64,000 nucleotides of DNA from Flagellimonas lutimaris (GCF_003581615.1 NZ_QXFH01000070.1:310001-374000); one strand, 5' to 3'. Counted from the stretch's first letter, positions 8,684 to 18,162 are shown. Translations and numbers: made by a program. Notes: generated by a model not told the origin, from the sequence alone.

Positions 8684-9679
8684 ATGCTAAAAGTTCACGT
8701 AGATTCTTTCGGTTATCATGACCAAACTATTTTAAAGGACATTTCTTTTGAAGTGGCCCCAGGTGAGCATGTGGCTTTGATGGGGGAAAGTGGTTCAGGC
8801 AAAAGTACCTTGCTAAAAATCATCTACGGTCTGCTCCATGTAGAAGAAGGTTCCATTTTTTGGGGAGATATTGAAGCTCTTGGGCCTAACTTTAATTTGG
8901 TTCCCGGTGAGCCCTACATGAAATATCTGGCACAGGATTTTGATTTGATGCCTTTCATATCCGTTGAAGAGAACATTGGTCAGTTTCTCTCTGTTTTTGA
9001 GCGGGAAACCCATGAAGAACGCATCAATGATCTACTGGAGTTAATTGAGATGAAGCCTTACGCCAAAACCAAAGTAAAATACCTCAGCGGGGGACAGCAG
9101 CAACGAGTGGCCCTCGCTCGAGTATTGGCTCAAGAACCTGAAATTTTGATTTTGGACGAGCCTTTTGGCCATATCGATAATTTTAAGCGCAATTCTCTCC
9201 GAAGAAATCTCTTTTTGCACCTCAAAAAACAAGGCATTACGGTGCTTACTGCAAGCCACGACCCCAGTGATGTACTTCCGTTTGCGGAACGCACCTTGAT
9301 TTTGGAAGAAGGAAAAATAATCGCCAATCAAAATACACGAGATCTTTACAACAACCCTCCCAACTACTACACGGCATCCATGTTTGGACAGGTAAACCAA
9401 GTTCCCATGAAGCTTTTAAAATCCTATTCTGAGATTGAAAGGTCAGTGCTAGTATATCCCCATGAATTCAAATTTTCCGATTCCTCTGGTTTAAAAGTTG
9501 AGGTGGTCAACTCTTTTTTTAATGGCGGTCATCATTTAAATGAAGGATCCACAGATGATGGAACCATAATCTTTTTCAATTCTGAGAAAAAGCAGGAAAA
9601 AGGAGTAACCATATTTCTTAATGTATCTTTGGAAACCATCAACAGAAGGCTCCAAGTTGGACAAAAAACAAATACATAG
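8684..9679 (+). CDS. ABC transporter ATP-binding protein
   Basis: A 331-residue nucleotide-binding subunit. It has Walker A GESGSGKST (about residues 35-43), the signature LSGGQQQR (about 131), Walker B ILILDEPF (about 150) and the H-switch in ASHDPSD (about 190). The C-terminal 100 residues (about 230-331) resemble a TOBE-like regulatory domain, as in import-type ATPases of the PotA/UgpC kind, but the substrate cannot be told. No permease or binding-protein gene is adjacent, so it is an orphan ATPase here. The start codon stands against the T-tract of the preceding terminator, leaving no room for a separate promoter; its 3' end overlaps the next gene by 23 bases. Confidence 0.88.
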   Translation: MLKVHVDSFGYHDQTILKDISFEVAPGEHVALMGESGSGKSTLLKIIYGLLHVEEGSIFWGDIEALGPNFNLVPGEPYMKYLAQDFDLMPFISVEENIGQFLSVFERETHEERINDLLELIEMKPYAKTKVKYLSGGQQQRVALARVLAQEPEILILDEPFGHIDNFKRNSLRRNLFLHLKKQGITVLTASHDPSDVLPFAERTLILEEGKIIANQNTRDLYNNPPNYYTASMFGQVNQVPMKLLKSYSEIERSVLVYPHEFKFSDSSGLKVEVVNSFFNGGHHLNEGSTDDGTIIFFNSEKKQEKGVTIFLNVSLETINRRLQVGQKTNT

Positions 9680-10064
9680 GGAACTTCAGTTTAAGGCTAT
9701 GCGAAGCAGCGGTGCCGGAGGGCAGCATGTGAACAAAGTTTCTTCCAAAGTAGAACTCACTTTTAACATTCCAGCTTCGGAAGGGCTTTCGGATAGGGAA
9801 AAACATCGGATTCAATTAAAATTAAAATCGCGCCTGACCAATGAGGGTGCTTTGGTCCTTCAATGCGATGAAGCCCGAAGTCAGCACCGAAACAAGGACT
9901 TGGTCGTAAAACGTTTTTTTGAGATGCTCAAAAAAGCCGTTACCATTCCCAAAAAGCGAAAACCGACAAAACCCACAAAATCTTCCAAGGAAAAACGGTT
10001 ACGGTCCAAAAAGAAAACCTCAGAAAAAAAGGCAACCCGTAAAAAACCAGATTTGGGGAAATAA
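9657..10064 (+). CDS. arfB: ArfB-like peptidyl-tRNA hydrolase / ribosome rescue factor
   Basis: Rescues ribosomes stalled on non-stop mRNA by hydrolysing peptidyl-tRNA. The 135-residue product has the class I release-factor catalytic motif GAGGQHVNKVSSKVEL (about residues 18-33) containing GGQ, and no codon-recognition domain. The C-terminal tail (about 95-135) is very rich in lysine and arginine, as in ArfB (YaeJ), where it enters the empty mRNA channel. I chose TTG 9657 because it gives the right N-terminus for the family, and an AGAAGG stretch lies just upstream; the longer frame from 9621 overlaps the ATPase further. It overlaps the ABC gene by 23 bases, implying co-translation. Confidence 0.87.
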   Translation: MDKKQIHRELQFKAMRSSGAGGQHVNKVSSKVELTFNIPASEGLSDREKHRIQLKLKSRLTNEGALVLQCDEARSQHRNKDLVVKRFFEMLKKAVTIPKKRKPTKPTKSSKEKRLRSKKKTSEKKATRKKPDLGK

Positions 10065-10199
10065 GAATTTGTTGATTTTACCAACACTAGATTATAAACC
10101 CATTAAAAAAACATCCTCCACAGTAATTCTAACGGACTTGATTTAATATCCTCGTTACAAATGCTTAATTTTCAGTCAAATTCTAACTAATTCAAAAAA

Positions 10200-12815
10200 A
10201 TGATTTCTAAAACTGCAAACCTCAAAACATTGCTGCTCTTTGCGGTGATGGCTTTGTCTTGCGCTGCGTTTTCCGTAGCACAAAATGTTCCCTCCCCCGA
10301 AGACGTATATGGATTTAGGGTGGGAGCCGATTACAAATTGGCCGATTATTCCCAAATAGAAGATTACTTGTCCAAATTGGATGCCGCTTCCAACAGGGTT
10401 AAAAAAATTGAGATTGGAGAGACCGTTTTAGGTCGTAAAATGTACCTCTTGTTCATCTCCACGGAAGAAAACTTGGCTCAACTCGATAAATGGAAAGATA
10501 TCAGCACCAAACTTGCCCGCGTTCAAGTTGGCGAAGAAGAAGCCGTTAAACTTTCACAAGAAGGGAAAGCCATTGTTTGGGTAGATGGTGGAATGCACTC
10601 CACGGAACTGGCCCACGGGCAGATGACCTCTGAACTAGCTTACACCCTTGCCACATCCGAAACGGCAGAAATGCAAAAAATAAGGGAAAATGTGATTACC
10701 CTTTTAATGCCGGTAATGAACCCGGATGGGCTAGACATTGTTGTGGACTGGTACCGAAAAAACCAAGGTACGGCGTATGAGACCTCACGTCCTCCGATTC
10801 TATACCACTACTACATGGGTCACGACAATAACAGGGACTGGTTTATGAACATAATGCCAGAAACCTATAACGTTACCAAAATATTGTACAACGAATGGTA
10901 CCCGCAGATTGTTTATAATCACCATCAATCCTCTCCGTCTTGGACCAAAATTTCACTTCCTCCCTACGCCGATCCGGTAAACCCAAGGATCCATCCAGCA
11001 ATCACTGCAGGTGTTAGCGAGGTGGGTTCTGCCATGACCAAGCGCTTTTCCCTTGAGAATATGCCCGGTGCCATTGCAGACAACTTTTATACCATGTTCT
11101 GGAACGGTGGTGGACGTACGGTGCCATACTATCACAACATGATCGGTATTTTGACCGAAACTGGACACACTACGCCAACCCCAAGATTCTATGACCCAGA
11201 AAAGCTTCCAAAGACAGTGGCGGGAGGTACCCCAACAGATGGTACGGACATAATGTACCCAGACCCATGGAAAGGTGGTGAATCCCATTTTAGGGACGCG
11301 GTTGATTATATGTTGACAGCCACTTGGGCCACTTTGGATCTTGCTGCCGATCGCAAAAGCAATTACCTACACAACATATACAAAATGGGTAAATCTGCTG
11401 TTGAAAAAGGAAAGACCGAAGACTTGTTCGCTTACATCATCAGCAAAGAACAATGGGATTCGTTTGAGGCTGTAAATTTGGTGAACGTATTGCTTCAAGG
11501 TGGAATTGAAGTTGAAAAAGCGACCAAAGATTTCACTGTAAACGGAAAAGAATACGAAGAAGGTTCTTATGTGATTTATACTTCACAAGCTTTCAGGCCT
11601 TATTTATTGGACTTAATGGAAAAACAAAATTATCCAACTCGTTTTCAATACCCAGGTGGTCCTCCGGATACGCCATACGATTTAGCCGGATGGACACTTC
11701 CAATGCAGATGGGAATAAATGTGGATAAAATTGCAGAATCATTCAAAGCCCCAACAGAAAAAGTTACTGGTCTTGTAAAATATTATGAAGGTGATGTAAA
11801 TAGAAATGGTTCTTTTGGTTACGCCTTGAGTGTAAACACAAACGCCTCTGTGGTCGCCACAAACAAAATTTTGAAAGCTGGAGGAACTGCACACAAAAGT
11901 ATGGCTGAATTCAAAGCTGGAAAAGTAACTTTCCCTGCAGGGTCTTATATTGTTTCTGGTGATAAAGAAATGATGGAGTCCTTGGCCGATGAGTACGGAC
12001 TTGAATTCACAGGACTTGCAGCCAAGCCTGAAGTACAGTTGAAGAAAATCCATTTGCCTAAAGTAGGCTTGTACAAATCTTGGGTGGCCAATATGGACGA
12101 AGGATGGACCCGTTTTGTAATGGATGAATACGAGTTTGACATGGATACCTTGCACGATGCTGATATCAAAACCAAAGATCTCTCACAGTATGATGCGATT
12201 ATTATTCCATCACAAAGACCAAGTTCCATTTTGCATGGACACAGCAATTTAAGCATGCCAGAAAAGTTCACAGGGGGAATTGGCCTTAAAGGTTCGGTTG
12301 CTCTTAGTGACTATGTAAACGAAGGTGGAACTTTGATAGCCTTTGACGCCGCTAGTAATTTTGTTATCGAACAATTTGGACTGCCCTTGAGTGATGCCGT
12401 AGCAGGTGCCGACAGTAATGATTTCTTTATTCCAGGTTCTTTAATCAAAGCTGGTGTGGATACTTCGCATCCATTGGGTTTTGGCATGAAAGATACTGTT
12501 GCAGTATCCTTTAATAGAAGTAGGGCTTTTACTATTGACAAACAGAGAAAATCAGGTGAAGGTGGTGAAGAGGACATTAAAGATGCCCCCGCACCCGAAG
12601 TTGAAGTAATTGCCTCCTATGCTGCCAAAGACCTATTGATGAGCGGTTGGGCCATGGGAGAAGATAAGTTTATAGCCAAAAAACCGGCAATGGTTAAAGC
12701 TAAATACGGAAAAGGCTCTGCCATCTTGTTTGCGTTCCGTCCACAGTTTAGAGCGCAGCCACGTGGCACCTACAAATTGATTTTTAATGCGATTTACGAC
12801 GGTGCTTCGGAATAG
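10200..12815 (+). CDS. M14 family zinc carboxypeptidase, exported
   Basis: An 871-residue secreted metallopeptidase. The signal peptide covers about residues 1-27 (hydrophobic LLLFAVMALSCAAFSVAQ). The M14 domain spans about residues 45-390, with the zinc-binding HxxE in DGGMHSTELAHGQ near residue 137, followed by MNPDGLD and a later ETGHTTPTPR stretch. The last 450 residues are an extra domain of the glutamine-amidotransferase-like type often fused to M14 peptidases in Bacteroidota. Upstream 135 bases show no clear promoter. A perfect hairpin terminator follows. The substrate is unknown. Confidence 0.9.
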   Translation: MISKTANLKTLLLFAVMALSCAAFSVAQNVPSPEDVYGFRVGADYKLADYSQIEDYLSKLDAASNRVKKIEIGETVLGRKMYLLFISTEENLAQLDKWKDISTKLARVQVGEEEAVKLSQEGKAIVWVDGGMHSTELAHGQMTSELAYTLATSETAEMQKIRENVITLLMPVMNPDGLDIVVDWYRKNQGTAYETSRPPILYHYYMGHDNNRDWFMNIMPETYNVTKILYNEWYPQIVYNHHQSSPSWTKISLPPYADPVNPRIHPAITAGVSEVGSAMTKRFSLENMPGAIADNFYTMFWNGGGRTVPYYHNMIGILTETGHTTPTPRFYDPEKLPKTVAGGTPTDGTDIMYPDPWKGGESHFRDAVDYMLTATWATLDLAADRKSNYLHNIYKMGKSAVEKGKTEDLFAYIISKEQWDSFEAVNLVNVLLQGGIEVEKATKDFTVNGKEYEEGSYVIYTSQAFRPYLLDLMEKQNYPTRFQYPGGPPDTPYDLAGWTLPMQMGINVDKIAESFKAPTEKVTGLVKYYEGDVNRNGSFGYALSVNTNASVVATNKILKAGGTAHKSMAEFKAGKVTFPAGSYIVSGDKEMMESLADEYGLEFTGLAAKPEVQLKKIHLPKVGLYKSWVANMDEGWTRFVMDEYEFDMDTLHDADIKTKDLSQYDAIIIPSQRPSSILHGHSNLSMPEKFTGGIGLKGSVALSDYVNEGGTLIAFDAASNFVIEQFGLPLSDAVAGADSNDFFIPGSLIKAGVDTSHPLGFGMKDTVAVSFNRSRAFTIDKQRKSGEGGEEDIKDAPAPEVEVIASYAAKDLLMSGWAMGEDKFIAKKPAMVKAKYGKGSAILFAFRPQFRAQPRGTYKLIFNAIYDGASE

Positions 12816-12840
12816 CAAAAAGCATATTAATGGATAAAGG

Positions 12841-12870
12841 AAAGCCGCATCAAATTGATGCGGCTTTTTA
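12841..12870. terminator. Intrinsic terminator after the M14 peptidase gene
   Basis: AAAGCCGCATCA (12841-12852), loop AAT, TGATGCGGCTTT (12856-12867), then a T-run: 12 perfect pairs. It lies between convergent genes and may work both ways. Confidence 0.9.
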
Positions 12871-12889
12871 TTTGAATACATTTTTTGTC

Positions 12890-13645
12890 TTACCTAAAAA
12901 GAATCGCAACAGCTCCGATTGCCGTCACAATCAAAATAAAGCGTTTGTAATTTTTTTCGTTGATTTTTCTCACCAAAAAGACACCCAAAATCAGTCCAGC
13001 ACCAATGGCTGGCAATAATCGTAAGTTAATTAGAAGGCTTTCCACCGAAATTGTTTTCCATACAAAAACATGAAAGGGGAGCTTAAACAGATTGGTGATA
13101 AAAAATAGCCAAGCCGCCGTACCTACAAATTCATTCTTGGGTAACCGCATGGCCAAAAAGAAAATATTGGTAAATGCTCCGGCCAAATTTCCAATCATGG
13201 TGCATATGCCTGCAAATATTCCCATAGAACCGGAAAACAACCAATGGGTGGGTACTTTTTTAGATTTCCTTCGATCCCACCAAATCAACATTCCCAAACT
13301 GATAAATATAACGACCACCATTCCCCATTTAAACTCACGTTCGGGAAGATCTTTTCCGATTAAAACCCCCACAAGAATCCCGAGAATCATCCAAGGAAGA
13401 AACTTAATAATGTACTTCCATTGGGTATGCCGGTTGTAATAGGCCACCGCAAAAATATCACCCACAATAAGCAAGGGAATAAAAAGACCGGTAGAAGCCC
13501 TAGAGCCAAAAGCCAATGCCATTAGCGTCACATTAAAAATGGACATGCCTTTCAGTCCCGCTTTTGAAACCCCCATTAAAAAGGCGGCGGTAGCTGCCAT
13601 GGTCCATGCGGCAACAGAAATATCTGAGAAAGTGGAAAGAAACAT
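12890..13645 (-). CDS. TauE/SafE (TSUP) family membrane transporter
   Basis: A 251-residue integral membrane protein of the TSUP family, whose characterised members export sulfite, sulfoacetate or other sulfur-containing organic anions. About seven to eight hydrophobic segments are visible, with the family-type start AFLMGVSKAGLKGMSIFN near residue 20 and a second repeat with GIFAGICTMIGNLAGAF near residue 145, showing the internal two-fold repeat. It is convergent to the M14 gene and divergent from the SSS transporter gene. The substrate cannot be predicted from the sequence. Confidence 0.85.
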   Translation of the reverse strand: MFLSTFSDISVAAWTMAATAAFLMGVSKAGLKGMSIFNVTLMALAFGSRASTGLFIPLLIVGDIFAVAYYNRHTQWKYIIKFLPWMILGILVGVLIGKDLPEREFKWGMVVVIFISLGMLIWWDRRKSKKVPTHWLFSGSMGIFAGICTMIGNLAGAFTNIFFLAMRLPKNEFVGTAAWLFFITNLFKLPFHVFVWKTISVESLLINLRLLPAIGAGLILGVFLVRKINEKNYKRFILIVTAIGAVAILFR

Positions 13646-13665
13646 GAAGACTTTTTACTAATTCA

Positions 13666-13673
13666 CAAAAGTA
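13666..13673 (-). promoter_or_regulatory. Likely -7 promoter element of the TSUP transporter gene
   Basis: TACTTTTG on the minus strand matches TAnnTTTG and lies 20 bases before the start codon; no clear TTG at the -33 position. Confidence 0.45.
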
Positions 13674-13713
13674 ACCCAAAAAACCTATCTTTAACTCCAG
13701 CCAAACTAAACAA

Positions 13714-15516
13714 ATGAAACTAGAACTTTTAGATTACATCATCATTTTTGGATTTTTTGCTATAGTCCTTTTTATCGGAATCTATGTCTCCAAAAAATCA
13801 GGAAAAAACACCGCAGAATACTTTTTATCCGGTCGTAGCATGCCTTGGTGGCTTTTAGGGTTTTCCATGGTAGCCACTACATTCTCCACGGACACTCCCA
13901 ATTTGGTAACCGATTTTGTTCGTACCGACGGGGTATCGGGAAACTGGGGATGGTGGGCCTTTTTGCTAACAGGTTTACTTACGGTTTTTGTGTATGCTAA
14001 ACTTTGGAGGAAATCCAACGTCTCCACCGATATGGAGTTTTATGACCTGCGATATGGAGGAAAGCCTGCTCATTTTTTAAGAGGGTTTCGCTCGTTGTAT
14101 TTAGGTGTGGTCTTTAATGTAATGGCCATGTCGGCCGTTACTTTAGCTGCCATTAAAATTGGACAGGTAATGCTTGGTTTGGAACCCGTTGAAACCGTGC
14201 TGCTGGGAGGTACCATTACGGTAATATTTAGTGCAGTCGGTGGTTTTCGAGGGGTAGTCTATACAGATTTTCTTCTGTTTTTTGTTGCCATGGGCGGTGC
14301 TATTGGAGCTGCGGTCTATTTAGTGAATATGCCGGAAGTAGGTGGTCTGGATAGTATTTTTGCCAATGCCCAAGTGCAGGAAAAAATGTCAATTCTTCCA
14401 GATTTCTCCGATACCGATGCTTTAATTGGTTTGTTGATTATACCATTGGCAGTGCAATGGTGGAGTGCTTGGTATCCTGGTGGGGAACCAGGTGGTGGTG
14501 GCTATATTGCGCAAAGAATGTTGGCCGCGAAAAATGAAAATCACGCTATTGGAGCAACGTTTTTCTTCAACATATTGCACTACGCGCTAAGGCCTTGGCC
14601 ATGGATTTTGGTGGCATTGGCCTCCATCGTGGTCTTTCCAGATTTGGAGAGTATTCGTCAAGCCTTTCCCAATGTGCCCGAAAACATCCTTAAAAATGAT
14701 TTGGCCTATTCCGCCATGTTGACCAAATTGCCAACAGGTTTGTTGGGTCTGGTGATGGCTTCCTTGGGAGCGGCCTATATGTCAACCATTTCAACCCACC
14801 TCAACTGGGGTTCCTCTTATATTGTAAATGATTTTTACAAACAGCAAGTAAACAAGAATGCATCGGAAAAAGAGTTGGTTAATGTGGGAAGGATTTCCAC
14901 CGTTGTGCTGATGATTTTAAGCAGCTTGTTCGCTTTAGAGCTCAATAATGCTACCCAGTTGTTCGATATAATCATCATGTTTGGAGCGGGAACAGGACTC
15001 ATCTTTTTGTTGCGTTGGTTCTGGTGGCGTATCAATGCATGGAGCGAAATTGTTGCCATGTTCTCATCTGGTATAATCTCTATTTTGTTTTGGCAGTATG
15101 AAGACGTCCTCTTTTTGGCAGAAGGAGCACCTTTTCCTACTTGGAGCAAATTTCCATTGGTCGTACTTATAACCACCATACTTTGGTTGGCAACCACATT
15201 TTTGACCAAACCTGAAGAAAATAAGGTGTTGTACCGATTCTACAAAATCACAAAACCAGGAGGTCCAGGGTGGAACAAGATTCATGCAGAAGCGAAGGCC
15301 GAAGGAGTTTCTTTGGAAGATGAAAATGCCAAGTGGTCCGTTCCTTCAGGAGTTTTGGCCATGATTGTAGGCTGTATTTTGGTGTATGGATGCCTTTTCG
15401 CTACTGGAAACTGGATTTATGGTAATTATCCTTTAGCCCTAGGGCTTACCGTTTTGGTGGTAGTGGCCGCCTTTGTCCTTTTAAAAGTATGGCGTGGTAT
15501 GCGGAATGTGTTCTAG
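13714..15516 (+). CDS. Sodium:solute symporter (SSS) family transporter
   Basis: A 600-residue secondary transporter that couples sodium entry to solute uptake. It has about 14 hydrophobic segments starting with IIIFGFFAIVLFIGIYVS at residue 8, the family stretch AEYFLSGRSMPWWLLGFSM (about 29-47) and the first-repeat helix region VATTFSTDTPNLVTDF. The SSS core ends around residue 480, followed by a cytoplasmic linker and two or three extra helices at the C-terminus. Members of this subgroup in Bacteroidota are often called sodium/glucose- or sialic-acid-type symporters, but I see nothing that fixes the substrate. It is a single gene, divergent from the TSUP gene and convergent with ribE. Confidence 0.88.
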   Translation: MKLELLDYIIIFGFFAIVLFIGIYVSKKSGKNTAEYFLSGRSMPWWLLGFSMVATTFSTDTPNLVTDFVRTDGVSGNWGWWAFLLTGLLTVFVYAKLWRKSNVSTDMEFYDLRYGGKPAHFLRGFRSLYLGVVFNVMAMSAVTLAAIKIGQVMLGLEPVETVLLGGTITVIFSAVGGFRGVVYTDFLLFFVAMGGAIGAAVYLVNMPEVGGLDSIFANAQVQEKMSILPDFSDTDALIGLLIIPLAVQWWSAWYPGGEPGGGGYIAQRMLAAKNENHAIGATFFFNILHYALRPWPWILVALASIVVFPDLESIRQAFPNVPENILKNDLAYSAMLTKLPTGLLGLVMASLGAAYMSTISTHLNWGSSYIVNDFYKQQVNKNASEKELVNVGRISTVVLMILSSLFALELNNATQLFDIIIMFGAGTGLIFLLRWFWWRINAWSEIVAMFSSGIISILFWQYEDVLFLAEGAPFPTWSKFPLVVLITTILWLATTFLTKPEENKVLYRFYKITKPGGPGWNKIHAEAKAEGVSLEDENAKWSVPSGVLAMIVGCILVYGCLFATGNWIYGNYPLALGLTVLVVVAAFVLLKVWRGMRNVF

Positions 15517-15523
15517 TGAGCCT

Positions 15524-16114
15524 TTACCCTCTCAACTCCAATAAGCGGGAAACATATTTCCCAACCACATCAAACTCCAAATTCACCTTTGTACCTGCTT
15601 TGTAGGTATGGAAACGAGTATGCTCATGGGTATAAGGAATAATCGCTACGCTAAAACTGGTCTTTTGAGAATCTACCACGGTTAAACTCACTCCATCTAC
15701 GGTGATGGATCCTTTTTCAATGGTCACATTATTGAGTTTGGGGTCATATTCAAAACTATAGATCCAGCTGCCATCTTTCTCCTCAACAGATTTACAAACC
15801 GCGGTTTGGTCCACATGCCCTTGAACAATGTGTCCGTCCAAACGGGCACCGAGTACCATGGCACGCTCCAAGTTTACCTCATCGCCCAGCTCTAAATCAT
15901 CCAAATTGGTTTTATTTAGAGTCTCTTCAATGGCTGTCACGGTATAGCTATCACCATCCAAGGAAACCACAGTAAGGCATACCCCATTGTGGGCCACACT
16001 CTGATCTATTTTCAATTCCGAAGTAATATCCGAAGCGATAGTGATGTTCAGATTTCCACCATCTTTTTCCAGCTTTTCGACTTTACCCAAAGTCTCTATG
16101 ATACCTGTGAACAT
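15524..16114 (-). CDS. ribE: Riboflavin synthase, alpha chain
   Basis: Dismutates two molecules of 6,7-dimethyl-8-ribityllumazine into riboflavin and a pyrimidinedione, the last step of riboflavin synthesis. The 196-residue protein starts with the hallmark MFTGIIETLGKVEKLE and has two lumazine-binding repeats (about residues 1-95 and 96-190), with GVCLTVV in the first and GVSLTVV in the second. I chose the ATG at 16114; an in-frame TTG-type extension to 16165 would add 17 unrelated residues. The gene is divergent from pdxA, 58 bases away, with no FMN riboswitch visible upstream. Confidence 0.96.
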   Translation of the reverse strand: MFTGIIETLGKVEKLEKDGGNLNITIASDITSELKIDQSVAHNGVCLTVVSLDGDSYTVTAIEETLNKTNLDDLELGDEVNLERAMVLGARLDGHIVQGHVDQTAVCKSVEEKDGSWIYSFEYDPKLNNVTIEKGSITVDGVSLTVVDSQKTSFSVAIIPYTHEHTRFHTYKAGTKVNLEFDVVGKYVSRLLELRG

Positions 16115-16144
16115 GTGTCTTATTAATTGACTAGTTTTGTAATG

Positions 16145-16152
16145 CAAAAGTA
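16145..16152 (-). promoter_or_regulatory. Likely -7 promoter element of ribE
   Basis: TACTTTTG followed by CA on the minus strand, 31 bases before the ribE start; matches TAnnTTTG. The -33 TTG is not at the right distance. Confidence 0.45.
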
Positions 16153-16172
16153 GCCATAACGGCATTCATTTT

Positions 16173-17225
16173 ATGAAGGAAAAGCAAAAAATAAAGTTAG
16201 GGATTTCCATAGGGGACATTAACGGCATTGGGTGCGAGGTAGCACTCAAAACATTTGAAGACCCGCGAATGTTGGAGTTTTGTACCCCAATCATATTTGC
16301 ATCCAATAAAACCATCTCCCAACAAATCAAAGATTTGGGAATGGACCTTAAGTTTAATGGTGTTAGGGATGCCGAACAAGCTTTGGAAGGCAAGGTAAAT
16401 ATTGTCAATGTTTGGAGGGAAGTTCCTAAAATAGAATACGGTCAGGCCGCCAAAGAAGGAGGTAATTTTGCTATTCGTTCCTTAAAAGCTGCCGTTGCTG
16501 CTCTAAAAGAAAACAAGATTGATGTGTTGGTAACAGCACCCATCAACAAAAACAATATTCAGTCCGAAGATTTTAAATTTCCCGGACACACGGACTTTCT
16601 TGCCCAAGAACTTGAAGGTGAAAGCCTGATGTTTATGGTCACGAATTCGTTACGTGTTGGTTTGCTTACCGATCATATTGCGGTAAAAGATGTTGCCAAG
16701 ACCATTACCCCAAAATTGATTCGTGACAAGGTGACCACAATGGAAAAATCCCTAAAAATGGATTTTGGTATTCGCCGACCCAAAATCGCTATGCTGGGCA
16801 TTAACCCGCATAGTGGAGATAGTGGAACTATTGGTGAAGAGGACGATAAAATTATGAAACCCACCATTAGCGAATTGTTTGCAAAAGGAACTTTGGTGTA
16901 CGGACCGTATTCAGCAGATAGTTTCTTTGGCTCCAACAGCCATGAGAACTTTGATGCCATTTTAGCGGCCTATCACGATCAGGGATTGATACCTTTTAAA
17001 ACTCTTTCCTTTGGAAAAGGGGTGAACTATACGGCAGGATTGGACAAGGTCCGGACATCCCCAGACCATGGAACAGCCTATGAAATTGCCGGAAAAGGCA
17101 AGGCGGACGAGAGTTCTTTTAAGGAAGCCGTATTTACTGCAATGCAAATATTCAGAAACAGAACTGAGTATTTGGAACTGACCAAAAATCCCCTTCAGAA
17201 GCAGAAAATTAAGCGTGGAGGCTAA
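16173..17225 (+). CDS. pdxA: 4-hydroxythreonine-4-phosphate dehydrogenase
   Basis: Oxidises 4-phosphohydroxy-L-threonine with NAD in the DXP-dependent pathway of vitamin B6 synthesis. The 350-residue protein begins KIKLGISIGDINGIGCEV, the usual family start, and has the metal-binding histidine regions FPGHTDFLAQ (about 138) and AAYHDQGLIPFK (about 276) plus GLDKVRTSPDHGTAYEIAGK (about 290-309). Length is usual (330-350). It stands divergent from ribE and upstream of the DUF177 gene, which has its own promoter beginning 38 bases after pdxA ends. A start at ATG 16173 is supported by the position of the first strand. Confidence 0.95.
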   Translation: MKEKQKIKLGISIGDINGIGCEVALKTFEDPRMLEFCTPIIFASNKTISQQIKDLGMDLKFNGVRDAEQALEGKVNIVNVWREVPKIEYGQAAKEGGNFAIRSLKAAVAALKENKIDVLVTAPINKNNIQSEDFKFPGHTDFLAQELEGESLMFMVTNSLRVGLLTDHIAVKDVAKTITPKLIRDKVTTMEKSLKMDFGIRRPKIAMLGINPHSGDSGTIGEEDDKIMKPTISELFAKGTLVYGPYSADSFFGSNSHENFDAILAAYHDQGLIPFKTLSFGKGVNYTAGLDKVRTSPDHGTAYEIAGKGKADESSFKEAVFTAMQIFRNRTEYLELTKNPLQKQKIKRGG

Positions 17226-17263
17226 AAAGTTAACTGCTTTTTGGATATTTGTTGGAGCAAGAA

Positions 17264-17293
17264 TTGCAGTTTTGTAAATTAGTAGTATCTTTG
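17264..17293 (+). promoter_or_regulatory. Bacteroidota-type promoter of the yceD-rpmF operon
   Basis: TTG at 17264-17266, 19-base spacer, TATCTTTG at 17286-17293: a full match to TTG-N19-TAnnTTTG. It lies 42 bases before the DUF177 start codon. Confidence 0.75.
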
Positions 17294-17335
17294 CACCCGC
17301 CTTTAAAGGCTGGTACACAAACCTTAAGTGTAGAA

Positions 17336-17869
17336 ATGATGAAGCTGAAAGAGTTTTTTATCCCTTTTTCAGGTCTGAAGTTGGGAAAACATAAATTTGT
17401 GTACGAAATTGATGATGCGTTCTTTGAATCTTTTGACTACCAAGAATTTAACGGAGCTTCCGTTCGAATTGATGCTGTTTTGGAAAAAATGAGCACCATG
17501 ATGGAACTTCAGATTGAAGCGAAGGGTACAGTAAATGTGGATTGTGATTTGACAGGTGAGCCTTTTGATCAGCCTATCGATTCCAATTTAAAACTAGTCG
17601 TCAAGTTTGGCGAAGAGTATAATGATGAAGATGATGAAATCTTGGTCATTCCACATGGAGAGCACCAATTCAATATTGCACAATACATTTATGAAATGTT
17701 GGTGCTGGCCGTTCCACAAAAAAGGGTTCACCCTGGAGTTGAGGATGGTACGTTACAATCGGAAATTTTGGACAAACTTGAAGAGTTACAGCCAAAAGAG
17801 AATACAAAATCATTAGAAGAAACAGATCCCAGATGGGACGATTTAAAAAAGTTACTAACGGATAAATAG
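17336..17869 (+). CDS. yceD: DUF177 / YceD family protein
   Basis: A 177-residue acidic cytoplasmic protein of the YceD/DUF177 family, almost always encoded directly upstream of rpmF; members are linked to 23S rRNA maturation or ribosome assembly. The family core is visible as [14 protein letters not shown] (about residues 66-79), then an acidic loop [10 protein letters not shown] and the helix [16 protein letters not shown] chose the ATG pair at 17336 downstream of the promoter, rejecting a longer frame from 17249 that would start upstream of the -33 element. rpmF follows after 7 bases, so the two are one operon. Confidence 0.9.
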   Translation: MMKLKEFFIPFSGLKLGKHKFVYEIDDAFFESFDYQEFNGASVRIDAVLEKMSTMMELQIEAKGTVNVDCDLTGEPFDQPIDSNLKLVVKFGEEYNDEDDEILVIPHGEHQFNIAQYIYEMLVLAVPQKRVHPGVEDGTLQSEILDKLEELQPKENTKSLEETDPRWDDLKKLLTDK

Positions 17870-17876
17870 GTTTATA

Positions 17877-18077
17877 ATGGCACATCCTAAAAGAAAAACA
17901 TCAAAAACCAGAAGGGACAAAAGAAGGACCCACTACAAAGCAGTTGCGCCAACAATCGCCAAAGACTCAACTACAGGTGAAATGCACTTGTTCCACAGAG
18001 CACACTGGCACGAAGGCAAATTGTATTACAGAGGTCAAGTTTTGATTGACAAAACAGAAGAGGAAGCTGCGGCATAA
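17877..18077 (+). CDS. rpmF: 50S ribosomal protein L32
   Basis: bL32 of the large ribosomal subunit, 66 residues. It begins [20 protein letters not shown], the conserved N-terminus of L32. It lacks the zinc-binding cysteines (C-minus type). It is co-transcribed with yceD and is followed by a perfect terminator hairpin, so fabH probably uses its own promoter. Confidence 0.97.
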   Translation: MAHPKRKTSKTRRDKRRTHYKAVAPTIAKDSTTGEMHLFHRAHWHEGKLYYRGQVLIDKTEEEAAA

Positions 18078-18100
18078 CCGCAAATCCCTTAAAATAAAGC

Positions 18101-18134
18101 AACTCCCGTTCAATTTTTAACGGGAGTTTTTTTA
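18101..18134 (+). terminator. Intrinsic terminator of rpmF
   Basis: AACTCCCGTT (18101-18110), 8-base loop, AACGGGAGTT (18119-18128), then a run of T. Perfect 10-base stem. Confidence 0.9.
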
Positions 18135-18162
18135 TGGGCCCATGTTAACACCCAAAATCGGT

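Noticed and set aside
10953..11288. Minus-strand open frame inside the M14 peptidase gene
   Set aside because: Antisense frame of a conserved enzyme, no motif.
13092..13439. Plus-strand open frame inside the TSUP transporter gene
   Set aside because: The hydrophobic membrane-protein frame on the other strand explains the region; the plus frame is its antisense.
16115..16172. FMN riboswitch between ribE and pdxA
   Set aside because: The gap is only 58 bases, far too short for an FMN riboswitch, and no conserved parts are visible.
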